From positions 1-6,614 of the forward strand of contig NZ_JZWV01000397.1 of NCBI RefSeq assembly GCF_000966975.1: DNA of 6,614 nt, given 5' to 3'. Within the stretch, counting starts at the first letter, position 1. Every line of letters begins with the position of its first letter. Source of the stretch: Streptomyces katrae. GTDB lineage: Bacteria > Actinomycetota > Actinomycetes > Streptomycetales > Streptomycetaceae. The position numbers were made by a program, and so were the translations under genes. The notes below the pieces were generated by a model. The model was not told the DNA's origin, ran no database searches, and saw nothing but the letters and a program-made list of their open reading frames with translations. Positions 1 to 6,214 of the stretch are shown here, in pieces.

Positions 1-792
1 CTGCTGCCCGGCGTCGAGACGGCCGCGGCGGCCCTGTCCGCCGACGGCGGCGAGGCCGCGGCCATCGCCATCAAGACCACCGACACCGTGCACAAGACGG
101 CCACCGCCGGCCAGGACGGCTGGACCGTCGGCGGCATGGCCAAGGGCGCGGGCATGCTCGCCCCGGGCCTGGCCACCATGCTGGTCGTCCTCACCACCGA
201 CGCCGACCTGGACAGCGCCACCCTCGACAAGGCGCTGCGCGACGCCACCCGCACCACCTTCGACCGGGTGGACTCCGACGGCTGCATGTCCACCAACGAC
301 ACGGTGCTGCTGCTCGCCTCCGGCGCCTCCGGGCAGGTCCCGGCGTACGAGGACTTCGCCGCCGCCGTCCGCGCCGTCTGCGACGACCTGGCCCGCCAGC
401 TCATCGGCGACGCCGAGGGCGCCAGCAAGGACATCCGCATCGAGGTCGTCGGCGCGGCCAGCGAGGAGGACGCGGTCGAGGTCGGCCGGTCCATCGCCCG
501 CAACAACCTGCTCAAGTGCGCCATCCACGGCGAGGACCCCAACTGGGGCCGGGTGCTCTCCGCCATCGGCACCACGAAGGCCGCCTTCGACCCCGACCGC
601 CTGAACGTCGCCATCAACGGCGTCTGGGTCTGCAGGAACGGCTCCGTCGGCGAGGACCGCGACCTGGTCTCCATGAAGGACCGCGAGGTGCACATCACCG
701 CGGACCTGTCCACCGGCACCGAGTCGGCGGTCATCTGGGCCAACGACCTGACGGCCGAGTACGTCCACGAGAACAGCGCGTACTCCTCATGA
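1..792 (+). CDS. argJ: ArgJ, glutamate N-acetyltransferase / ornithine acetyltransferase (5'-truncated by window)
   Basis: ArgJ moves the acetyl group from N-acetylornithine to glutamate, which recycles acetyl groups in the arginine pathway; some family members also make N-acetylglutamate from acetyl-CoA. The reading frame is open from base 1, with 263 codons before the TGA at 790-792. The family is usually about 380-400 residues, so roughly the first 120 are outside the window. The autocleavage region KGAGMLAP...ATML is visible; its nucleophilic Thr, new N-terminus of the beta chain, is codon 175-177. Further family marks are the [14 protein letters not shown] stretch near 529-570 and the C-terminal ENSAYSS. 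The GTG at 88 is an internal Val codon, not the start, because recognisable ArgJ sequence continues upstream of it. The stop overlaps the argB start as ATGA, which implies translational coupling. Family assignment is very secure; whether it is mono- or bifunctional cannot be told from sequence. Confidence 0.97.
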   Translation: MLPGVETAAAALSADGGEAAAIAIKTTDTVHKTATAGQDGWTVGGMAKGAGMLAPGLATMLVVLTTDADLDSATLDKALRDATRTTFDRVDSDGCMSTNDTVLLLASGASGQVPAYEDFAAAVRAVCDDLARQLIGDAEGASKDIRIEVVGAASEEDAVEVGRSIARNNLLKCAIHGEDPNWGRVLSAIGTTKAAFDPDRLNVAINGVWVCRNGSVGEDRDLVSMKDREVHITADLSTGTESAVIWANDLTAEYVHENSAYSS

Positions 793-1739
793 GCGCCGCG
801 AGGAAGCACACCGCGCTGCCCAAGGCACAGATCCTCATCGAGGCCCTGCCCTGGCTCACCCGCCACAACGGCAAGATCGTCGTCATCAAGTTCGGCGGCA
901 ACGCCATGATCGACGAGGACCTGAAGGCGGCCTTCGCCCAGGACGTGGTCTTCCTGCGCCAGGCCGGCCTGAGGCCCGTCGTGGTCCACGGCGGCGGCCC
1001 GCAGATCAAGGCCCAGCTCGCCAAGGAAGGCCTCGTCAGCGAGTTCAAGGCGGGCCTGCGCGTCACCACGCCCGAGGCGATGGACATCGTCCGGATGGTG
1101 CTGGCCGGGCAGGTCCAGCGGGAACTGGTCGGGCTGCTCAACCAGCACGGTCCGCTCGCCGTCGGCATGACCGGCGAGGACGCCCACACCATCACCGCCA
1201 CCCAGCACAAGCCGGAGATCGAGGGCGAGCTCGTCGACATCGGCCGGGTCGGGGAGATCACCTCCATCGACACCGGGGCGATCGAGGCCCTCCTCGCGGA
1301 CGGCCGGATCCCGGTCATCTCCTCCATCGCCCGCAGCGCCGACGACGGCCACGTCTACAACATCAACGCGGACACCGCGGCGGCCGCCCTGGCCGCCGCC
1401 CTGGGCGCCGAGACGCTGATGGTCCTCACCGACGTCGAGGGCCTCTACGCGGACTGGCCCAACAGCGACGAGGTCATCAGCCGGCTCACCGTCAGCGAGC
1501 TGGAGAAGCTGCTGCCCGAGCTGTCCAGCGGCATGGTGCCCAAGATGGAGGGCTGCCTGCACGCCGTGCGCGGCGGCGTCCCGACGGCCCGCGTCCTCGA
1601 CGGACGCGTCCCGCACTCCATCCTGCTGGAGATCTTCACCGACCAGGGCATCGGCACCATGGTCCTGCCCGACCCGCAGCCCGGGGCGGACCAGCCCGGG
1701 ACGGACCGGCCCGACGCACCGCAAGGGGGAGCACAGTGA
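789..1739 (+). CDS. argB: ArgB, acetylglutamate kinase
   Basis: This cytoplasmic kinase phosphorylates N-acetylglutamate, the second step of the acetylated arginine pathway. The product is 316 residues, slightly long because of a C-terminal tail. Amino-acid-kinase motifs are clear: [10 protein letters not shown] with Lys34, [10 protein letters not shown] at 64-73, [11 protein letters not shown], and [10 protein letters not shown] helix-like N-terminal segment (about residues 10-27) precedes the kinase core, and the C-terminus has the [12 protein letters not shown] stretch. Both are seen in arginine-inhibited hexameric acetylglutamate kinases, so feedback inhibition is inferred. The ATG at 789 is chosen because it overlaps the argJ stop and the protein matches the family from its first helix; an upstream extension in this frame to 516 is Arg/His/Pro-rich noise under argJ. 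No strong Shine-Dalgarno is visible, which fits coupling to argJ. The last ~25 residues ([20 protein letters not shown] region) are low complexity and beyond the family core. Confidence 0.97.
   Translation: MSAARKHTALPKAQILIEALPWLTRHNGKIVVIKFGGNAMIDEDLKAAFAQDVVFLRQAGLRPVVVHGGGPQIKAQLAKEGLVSEFKAGLRVTTPEAMDIVRMVLAGQVQRELVGLLNQHGPLAVGMTGEDAHTITATQHKPEIEGELVDIGRVGEITSIDTGAIEALLADGRIPVISSIARSADDGHVYNINADTAAAALAAALGAETLMVLTDVEGLYADWPNSDEVISRLTVSELEKLLPELSSGMVPKMEGCLHAVRGGVPTARVLDGRVPHSILLEIFTDQGIGTMVLPDPQPGADQPGTDRPDAPQGGAQ
1677..1706 (+). repeat. 15-bp in-frame tandem duplication in the argB tail
   Basis: CAGCCCGGGGCGGAC (1677-1691) is followed directly by CAGCCCGGGACGGAC (1692-1706), a 14/15 match. 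It encodes QPGAD then QPGTD at residues 297-306, with a degenerate third unit RPDAP after it. It lies past the last conserved kinase motif (GIGTMV), so it likely has no catalytic effect. Replication slippage is the simplest origin. Confidence 0.8.
1723..1731 (+). promoter_or_regulatory. Ribosome binding site of argD
   Basis: AAGGGGGAG ends 4 bases before the GTG at 1736 and lies inside the last codons of argB. It supports the GTG that overlaps the argB stop (GTGA) as the real argD start. Confidence 0.7.
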
Positions 1740-2926
1740 CGCACAACGAGGAATACGCCGCCCGCTGGCAGGGCGCGCTCACCGACAACTACGGCACCCC
1801 GGCGGTGGCCCTCGTACGCGGTGAGGGCGCGCAGGTCTGGGACGCGGACGGCAAGCAGTACACCGACTACGTCGGCGGCATCGCGGTCAACGCCCTCGGC
1901 CACGCCCACCCGGCGATCGTCGAGGCCGTCACCACCCAGGTGAAGACCCTGGGGCACGTCTCCAACCTCTTCGCCTCCGAGCCGGTCATCGCCCTCGGCG
2001 AGCGGCTGCTGCAGCTGTTCGGCCGCGAGGGCCGGGTCTTCTTCTGCAACTCCGGTACGGAGGCGGTCGAGGCCGTCTTCAAGATCGGTCGGCTCACGGG
2101 GCGCACCCACATGGTCGCCACCGACGGCGGCTTCCACGGCCGGACCATGGGCGCCCTCGCGCTGACCGGCCAGCCGAAGAAGCAGACCCCCTTCCTGCCG
2201 CTGCCCGGTGAGGTCACCCACGTCCCCTACGGAGACGCCGAGGCCCTGCGGGCCGCCGTCACCGAGGAGACCGCGCTCGTCCTCATCGAGCCGATCCAGG
2301 GCGAGAACGGCGTGGTCGTCCCGCCCGCCGGCTACCTGGCGGCCGCCCGTGAGATCACCCGGGCCACCGGTACCCTGCTCGCCCTCGACGAGGTCCAGAC
2401 CGGCATCGGCCGCTGCGGCACCTGGTTCGAGTACCAGCAGCACGAGGGCGTCGAGCCCGACCTGGTCACCCTCGCCAAGGGCCTGGGCGGCGGCCTGCCC
2501 ATCGGCGCCGTGGCCGCCTTCGGCCCGACCGCCGGGCTGCTCCAGCCGGGCCAGCACGGCACCACCTTCGGCGGCAACCCGGTGGCCTGCGCCGCCGGTC
2601 TCGCGGTGATCGACACCATCGCCGCCGACGGACTGCTCGACCGGGTCAAGGCCCGCGGCGAGCGGCTGCGCTCCGGAATCGAAGCCTCCGGTCACGGGCT
2701 GGTCTCCCACGTCCGCGGCTCGGGCCTGTTGCTGGGTATCGTGCTGACGGAGCCCCTCGCGCCGAAGGTGCAGCTGGCGGCTCAGCAGGCCGGATTCCTG
2801 GTCAACGCGCCCGCCCCCGACGTCGTACGGCTGATGCCCCCGTTCGTCATCACCGAGGCGGAGGTGGACGCGTTCGTCCGGGCACTTCCCGGCATCCTCG
2901 ACGAAGCGGGACGATCCGGAGAATGA
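1736..2926 (+). CDS. argD: ArgD, acetylornithine aminotransferase
   Basis: A PLP-dependent class-III aminotransferase that converts N-acetylglutamate semialdehyde to N-acetylornithine using glutamate as amino donor. The product is 396 residues, normal for the family. Visible signatures are [16 protein letters not shown] near residues 44-60, [10 protein letters not shown] (Asn105-Glu109 for the NSGTE core) that binds cofactor phosphate, the FHGRTMGAL stretch, [18 protein letters not shown] (Asp218, pairing with the PLP ring nitrogen), and [13 protein letters not shown], where Lys248 should form the Schiff base. TTFGGNP follows, also typical. The GTG start overlaps the argB TGA and has a good ribosome binding site. 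Related enzymes can also act on succinyldiaminopimelate or ornithine, but the position between argB and argR makes the arginine role the best reading. Confidence 0.97.
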   Translation: MTHNEEYAARWQGALTDNYGTPAVALVRGEGAQVWDADGKQYTDYVGGIAVNALGHAHPAIVEAVTTQVKTLGHVSNLFASEPVIALGERLLQLFGREGRVFFCNSGTEAVEAVFKIGRLTGRTHMVATDGGFHGRTMGALALTGQPKKQTPFLPLPGEVTHVPYGDAEALRAAVTEETALVLIEPIQGENGVVVPPAGYLAAAREITRATGTLLALDEVQTGIGRCGTWFEYQQHEGVEPDLVTLAKGLGGGLPIGAVAAFGPTAGLLQPGQHGTTFGGNPVACAAGLAVIDTIAADGLLDRVKARGERLRSGIEASGHGLVSHVRGSGLLLGIVLTEPLAPKVQLAAQQAGFLVNAPAPDVVRLMPPFVITEAEVDAFVRALPGILDEAGRSGE

Positions 2927-2933
2927 GACGACG

Positions 2934-3491
2934 ATGAGCCAGGCGCAGGAACACGAGCAGAACGGCGGCCCCTCCGTTCCGCAGACCCGCACCGCCCGCC
3001 ACCGCCGGATCGTGGACATCCTCAACCGGCAGCCGGTCCGCTCCCAGAGCCAGCTGGCCAAGCTGCTCGCCGACGACGGGCTGCTCGCCAACGACGGGCT
3101 GAGCGTCACCCAGGCGACGCTCTCCCGCGACCTCGACGAGCTGGGCGCGGTGAAGATCCGCAACACCGGCGGCGAGCTGATCTACGCGGTCCCCAGCGAG
3201 GGCGGCTTCCGCACCCCGCAGGCCCCGCTCGGCGAGTCGGCGAAGGAGGAGCGCATGCGGCGCCTCTCCGGCGAGCTGCTGATCTCGGCGGAGGCCTCCG
3301 CGAACCTCGTGGTCCTGCGCACCCCGCCGGGGGCGGCGCAGTTCCTCGCCTCGGCCATCGACCAGGCCGAACTGCACGCCGTCCTCGGCACCATCGCCGG
3401 TGACGACACCCTGATGCTCATCAGCCGCGACCCCTCCGGCGGTCAGGCCCTCGCCGACCACATGCTCCGCCTGGCGCAGAAGGAAGGCTAG
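2934..3491 (+). CDS. argR: ArgR, arginine-responsive transcriptional repressor
   Basis: Arginine-binding hexameric repressor of arginine genes. The product is 185 residues, at the long end for the family. After a flexible N-terminus of about 20 residues comes the winged-helix domain (about 21-90), with [12 protein letters not shown], the helix SQSQLAKLL, and the recognition-helix segment [15 protein letters not shown] starting at Ser57. The C-terminal oligomerisation and arginine-binding domain (about 110-185) contains [18 protein letters not shown] and [12 protein letters not shown], where Asp157 and Asp158 correspond to the arginine-contacting acidic pair. The ATG at 2934 is 7 bases after the argD stop; GGAGA at 2918-2922 is a rather distant ribosome site, so coupling to argD is likely. 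The odd point is a six-residue tandem duplication ([12 protein letters not shown], residues 44-55) between the two HTH helices; other ArgR/AhrC proteins I recall have only one copy. All key residues are otherwise intact. Confidence 0.96.
   Translation: MSQAQEHEQNGGPSVPQTRTARHRRIVDILNRQPVRSQSQLAKLLADDGLLANDGLSVTQATLSRDLDELGAVKIRNTGGELIYAVPSEGGFRTPQAPLGESAKEERMRRLSGELLISAEASANLVVLRTPPGAAQFLASAIDQAELHAVLGTIAGDDTLMLISRDPSGGQALADHMLRLAQKEG
3063..3098 (+). repeat. 18-bp in-frame tandem duplication in the argR HTH
   Basis: CTGCTCGCCGACGACGGG (3063-3080) is followed directly by CTGCTCGCCAACGACGGG (3081-3098), 17/18 identical. It encodes LLADDG then LLANDG (residues 44-55), lengthening the segment between the second helix and the recognition helix by six residues without breaking the frame. 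Confidence 0.9.
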
Positions 3492-3497
3492 GCACCT

Positions 3498-3519
3498 CCT
3501 GGTACCGGCTAGTACCGGG
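3498..3519. terminator. Possible bidirectional terminator between argR and the transpeptidase gene
   Basis: CCTGGTAC (3498-3505) can pair with GTACCGGG (3512-3519) around the six-base loop CGGCTA, giving 8 pairs including one wobble. It lies where the two genes converge and overlaps the last codon and stop of the minus-strand gene. There is no T-tract on either side, so it is a weak terminator at best. Confidence 0.4.
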
Positions 3520-4315
3520 TCACGGAGAGCGGCCCGTCCTCGGTACCGATGGCGATGTGCGGGGCGCGGCGCGGGTTCGCCCAGCGCAGCAGCTCGCGCA
3601 TCGCCCCCTCCGGCACGGAGACGCAGCCAGCCGTGGCGCCCCTGCCGTCGACGTGCAGGAAGATGCCCGCGCCCCGGCCGCGCACCGGCCGCTCGTAGTT
3701 GAAGCCGACGACCAGCGCGTGCGCGTACTGCCGCTCGTACGCCACCAGATGCTCGGACTCGCCGGGGGCGCAGTCGGCGGGCAGCGGCTCCGTCCAGCGG
3801 TTGTAGGCGGTGGAGGCGTTGTCCTGGCACCACCACGAACGGTCCGTCACCCGCCGGTAGGCGTACTGCGTCCCGGCCGGCGCCCGCGCGATGCCGAAGG
3901 CGTAGGGGAGGTCGTACAGGCCCGTCGGGGTGGTGTTCGTGCCCTGGGTCCGGGTCGCCCCCTCGGTCAGCCCGTTCGCGCCGAACCGGGCGGGCGCGCG
4001 CCCGGCCTCGTACCAGCGGCCCGCGCGCCGGTCCCACCAGGTCAGCAGGCCCGTGGTGGACCCGGGCGCGGGTGCGACGGCGATGATCAGCTGGCTGCCG
4101 CCGCCGGTGTCGGCGAGCCGTTCGGGCAGCGGGGCGGGGCCGTGCGGCCACAGTCCGGCGAGGACCAGCGACCCGGCGACGAGAGCGTTGCGCAGCAGCA
4201 CACGGCCGACGGTACGGCCCGGAGGGGCCGTGAGCGGCGCAGGCAGACCGCCGGCACCCGATCGGACGACCCGTCCGTGCCCTCCAGGGCCGGCGGCGCC
4301 CCCTTTCGGCGGCAC
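3509..4315 (-). CDS. Membrane-anchored L,D-transpeptidase-like (YkuD-type) protein
   Basis: Likely a cell-wall enzyme acting outside the membrane. L,D-transpeptidases cross-link peptidoglycan stem peptides, or attach proteins to them, through a catalytic Cys. The product is 268 residues: a Gly/Pro-rich cytoplasmic N-terminus (1-38), one hydrophobic segment at about 39-56 (VLLRNALVAGSLVLAGLW) serving as signal anchor or signal peptide, then the extracytoplasmic domain. The core motif is FLHVDGRGATAGCVSV, with candidate catalytic His221 and Cys231. The His-Cys spacing is short compared with the classical HGC motif, resembling the divergent TAGC-type proteins common in streptomycetes. Other parts match this type: TPTGLYDLPYAFGI, YAHALVVGFNYERP, and a final LLRWANPRRAPHIAIG. 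The GTG start at 4315-4313 is preceded by GGGAAGG six bases away. It converges on argR and is probably unrelated to arginine. Fold call is strong; activity and substrate are inferred. Confidence 0.85.
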   Translation of the reverse strand: MPPKGGAAGPGGHGRVVRSGAGGLPAPLTAPPGRTVGRVLLRNALVAGSLVLAGLWPHGPAPLPERLADTGGGSQLIIAVAPAPGSTTGLLTWWDRRAGRWYEAGRAPARFGANGLTEGATRTQGTNTTPTGLYDLPYAFGIARAPAGTQYAYRRVTDRSWWCQDNASTAYNRWTEPLPADCAPGESEHLVAYERQYAHALVVGFNYERPVRGRGAGIFLHVDGRGATAGCVSVPEGAMRELLRWANPRRAPHIAIGTEDGPLSVTRY

Positions 4316-4321
4316 CGCACG

Positions 4322-4328
4322 CCTTCCC
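4322..4328 (-). promoter_or_regulatory. Ribosome binding site of the transpeptidase-like gene
   Basis: On the minus strand GGGAAGG ends six bases before the GTG start at 4315. It favours this start over the internal Val (GTG) codon just before the hydrophobic segment, which lacks such a site. Confidence 0.5.
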
Positions 4329-4334
4329 GGCGGC

Positions 4335-4364
4335 GCCCGCCGGCCCCACGCCCGCCGGCCCCGC
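4335..4364. repeat. 15-bp tandem repeat upstream of the transpeptidase gene
   Basis: GCCCGCCGGCCCCAC (4335-4349) is followed directly by GCCCGCCGGCCCCGC (4350-4364), 14/15 identical. It lies just upstream of the ribosome site of the minus-strand gene. No function can be assigned; slippage is the likely origin. Confidence 0.7.
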
Positions 4365-4716
4365 GCCCACGGGCGCCGTGCCTGCGGGGTGGCGGTGCCG
4401 CGGGGCGGTCCGTGGGCGTGAGGGGGTGGCCGACGGGGTGCGGCCGGGGGCGGGCGGTGTGGTCAGGGGGGTCAACCGCGGAGCGGGCGGCTCCAGGGCG
4501 AGTGGTTCAGCCGCAGCTCGTCGGCGCCCAGCAGCCGCGCCGCCCGTGCCAGCAGTTCGCCCAGCTCCGCGCGGGCCGCCTCTCCCTCGTCCAGGGTGGC
4601 GAGCCAGTTCCAGCCGGCCACCCGCTCCCGTGCGCGGCAGCGCGTACCGGGGTCCGGGTCGTCCAACAGGGCCACCGCAGCCCGGAGTTCGGCGCTTCCG
4701 CCCCGGCCGTGCAGCA

Positions 4717-4725
4717 GGGCCGGTC
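4717..4725 (-). other. Second frameshift site in the HEAT-like gene
   Basis: On the minus strand the sense reads ...LADLT in one frame and ALLHGRGGSAELRAAVALLDD in the next. Removing one base from the CCGG of GACCTGACCGGCCCTG restores ADLTALLHGRGG. The downstream frame has a TGA just before this point, so the shift must lie at or after it. Confidence 0.65.
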
Positions 4726-5768
4726 AGGTCGGCCAGCGCGGCGGAGTCCAGCCGCCCGGCACCCGGGAGCAGCTGCAGCGCGGCCTCGCGGGCCGCCGAC
4801 GCCGAGGAGTCCTCCAGCAGGGCCAGCAGCACGGGGGCCTCCACGCGGGCCCCCAGCCGGCGCAGCCCCGCCAGGGCCGCGGCCCGCACCGGGCCCCCGG
4901 GGTGCTCCAGCAGGGCGCGCAGCAGCGGGACGTCCTCCTGCCCGGCCACCTCGGTGAAGCCGGTCACCGCGTACCGGCTCACCCGCCCGGGATCCGTGAC
5001 CAGCGCACGGTAGTGCGCGTACGGGTCGCCCCCGGCCTGGCGCAGCAGCCAGCGGGCGCAGGCGCGTACGGACCCGGCCCGGTCGGCGAGGTACCGGCCG
5101 GCCTCCTCCGCCCGCCCGGCCCGGCGCAGGGCGGTGACCCCGGCGGCCCGCACCGCCGGGAAGCGCGAGCCGAGCAGGGCGTCGACCGCCCCCTCGTCCG
5201 GTCCGCCGGCCGCCAGGGCCGCCAGGGCGGCGTCGGTCCACATCCGGCCGGTCACCGGATCGTGCTCGGCGGCGGCCCGCCGGGCGAGCTCCCGCGCGCC
5301 GTACCGCCCGCAGGCGAGGGACACCCCGGCGCCGAAGCGGCGCGTCGGCCGGTCGGCGCTGCCCGTCAGGCGCTCCAGCATGCCCTCGCGCTGCGCGAGG
5401 GTCAGCGAGTTCCAGCTCCAGGTCGTCGAGGGCAGCCCGGGGCGCCACCACGCGGCGAGGGAGGAGTACCGGCCGCTGAGCGCGGCCTCCAGCTGCTCCA
5501 CCGCCCAGTCGCCGTGCTCCCGTTCGCCCAGCCGCAGGGTGAGCGGGGTGAGCGCCGTCAGCAGGCGGGCGGGGTCGTCGGCCACCGGCCGGTTCAGCGC
5601 CCGGCGGGCCCGGTCCCGGGTTCGGACGGGGTGGTGGGCCAGTACCCGGCCCAGGACCCTGCGGGCGCGCTCGCGCACCTGCGGGACCCAGTCGGCGCAC
5701 CGGATCAGGACGAGCTGGACCGGCGGGTTGCGCCACGCGGCGAGCGCCGACGCGCGGACCCGCCCGTC

Positions 5769-5773
5769 GGGGG
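5769..5773 (-). other. First frameshift site in the HEAT-like gene (G5/C5 run)
   Basis: The plus strand has five G (minus strand CACCCCCGAC). Four C would give CAC CCC GAC GGG and the expected HPDGRVRASALAAW; five C gives HPRRAGPRVG and loses the helical-repeat pattern. Homopolymer runs are common places for both true slippage and base-calling errors. Confidence 0.7.
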
Positions 5774-5970
5774 TGGCACAGCCGGGCCTCCAGCCGGTCG
5801 ACGGACACCCCCCGGAACCGCTGGAGGCGGCGCACCTCCCGGTCGAAGGCGATCCAGGCCTCCGGCCCGTTCCCGACGAGCCGGCCGGCCACCGACGCGG
5901 TGTTCCCGTGCACCAGCTCCCGGGCCACGCCCCGCCCCCAGGCCGCGTCCTCGGCCGCGCTCCACATATG

Positions 5971-5978
5971 CCCTCCCC
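5971..5978 (-). promoter_or_regulatory. Ribosome binding site of the HEAT-like gene
   Basis: GGGGAGGG on the minus strand, with its GGAGG core four bases before the ATG at 5967. It decides the start: the frame stays open up to 6087, but that upstream part crosses the argH regulatory region and has no protein-like character. Confidence 0.6.
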
Positions 5979-6066
5979 GGCTGGAATCCGTCCCTGATGG
6001 TAGGCGGCGGCTCGTGGGCCCGCCCGCGATATACGGCCTGGTCAGCACGGTGGGGGAGGGAGTCGA

Positions 6067-6095
6067 TTGACGAAACATACGGAGCAATGCATAGT
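6067..6095 (+). promoter_or_regulatory. Probable sigma-70/HrdB-type promoter of argH
   Basis: TTGACG (6067-6072, 5/6 to the -35 consensus) and CATAGT (6090-6095, 4/6 to the -10 consensus) are separated by 17 bases. A start point near 6101-6103 would give an argH leader of about 126 bases. The region is AT-richer than everything around it, and no competing promoter was seen closer to argH. Confidence 0.6.
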
Positions 6096-6103
6096 TATGC
6101 TTG
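6086..6103. promoter_or_regulatory. ARG box (ArgR operator) over the argH -10 element
   Basis: AATGCATAGTTATGCTTG fits the 18-bp ARG-box layout: half-sites TGCAT (6088-6092) and ATGCT (6097-6101), symmetric at 4 of 5 positions, around an AT-rich four-base centre AGTT. It resembles the Escherichia coli form with half-sites TGAAT/ATTCA. It covers the -10 hexamer, so bound ArgR would block RNA polymerase. A second full box at the usual 3-bp spacing is not evident on either side. Confidence 0.7.
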
Positions 6104-6163
6104 TTCTTGCCGTGGACCGCCGCGCGTCGCGACCCCGCCTGAATCGTTTGACGCTGTACCCGG

Positions 6164-6199
6164 ACGGCCTCCCCGCAACCTCCGCGGCGGGGAGGCCGT
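6164..6199 (+). promoter_or_regulatory. Strong hairpin in the argH leader
   Basis: ACGGCCTCCCCGC (6164-6176) is perfectly complementary to GCGGGGAGGCCGT (6187-6199) around a ten-base loop AACCTCCGCG; two more outer pairs (6163-6200 wobble, 6162-6201) are possible. It lies downstream of the promoter and 29 bases before the argH start. Since the gene on the left is divergent, it cannot be that gene's terminator, so it must be part of the argH transcript. No T-tract follows. A candidate attenuator or mRNA stability/translation element; function unproven. Confidence 0.6.
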
Positions 6200-6214
6200 T
6201 CACTTCCACCTCAT

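Larger units (their letters stand above)
4316..4471. other. Intergenic gap between the two minus-strand genes
   Basis: This 156-base stretch of very high GC separates the HEAT-like gene stop from the transpeptidase start. It holds a 15-bp tandem repeat (4335-4364) and an inverted repeat, CGCCCACGG (4364-4372) with CCGTGGGCG (4410-4418), 37 bases apart. The latter could form a long-loop hairpin after the HEAT-like gene, but GC-rich DNA makes such pairs by chance. I see no convincing promoter, so whether the two genes are co-transcribed is open. Confidence 0.5.
4472..5967 (-). pseudogene. HEAT-repeat-like protein gene broken by two +1 frameshifts
   Basis: I do not recognise a specific family beyond alpha-helical HEAT/armadillo-like repeats, a scaffold fold for protein contacts; its role is unknown. 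The start is ATG at 5967-5965 (MWSAAEDAAW...) with GGAGG four bases upstream. The first 66 codons run to ARLCHP near 5770, the sense then continues one frame over as DGRVRASALAAW..., and shifts again near 4720 to continue as LLHGRGGSAELRAAVALLDD..., ending SRPLRG at the TGA 4474-4472. The span is 1496 bases; removing one base at each site gives 1494, i.e. 497 residues plus stop. Helical pairs such as PAVRAAGVTALRRAG, GPVRAAALAGLRRLGA and DPDPGTRCRARERVAGW recur through the length. No signal peptide or membrane segment is seen, so it is probably cytoplasmic. Read without shifts, the start frame stays open to 4507 but becomes Arg/Pro/Gly-rich nonsense. Real decay and sequencing error cannot be separated here. 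Confidence 0.75.

Noticed and set aside
516..788. Possible N-terminal extension of argB inside argJ
   Set aside because: The translated extension is Arg/His/Pro-rich and unlike any acetylglutamate kinase; the ATG at 789 overlaps the argJ stop in the usual coupled arrangement.
1445..3166. A 573-codon minus-strand frame antisense to argB, argD and argR
   Set aside because: Composition is the mirror of the plus-strand codons, with no domain-like pattern, and the plus-strand genes are unmistakable.
4364..4418. Inverted repeat CGCCCACGG / CCGTGGGCG as a terminator of the HEAT-like gene
   Set aside because: The 37-base loop and lack of a T-tract make it weak; kept only as a note in the intergenic entry.
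2850..5678. A 942-codon minus-strand open frame spanning argR, the transpeptidase gene and the HEAT-like gene
   Set aside because: Its first ~320 residues are the middle of the HEAT-like gene; beyond the frameshift it is Arg/Pro/Gly-rich noise antisense to argR and out of frame with the transpeptidase gene. It stays open only because GC-rich DNA has few stop codons.
6065..6082. A possible second ARG box at 3-bp spacing upstream of the first
   Set aside because: Half-sites TTGAC and CATAC match the TGCAT/ATGCA pattern at too few positions; the similarity mostly reflects the -35 element.
6148..6153. A second TTGACG that could be a -35 element closer to argH
   Set aside because: No -10-like hexamer lies 16-19 bases downstream; that position falls in the GC-rich hairpin.
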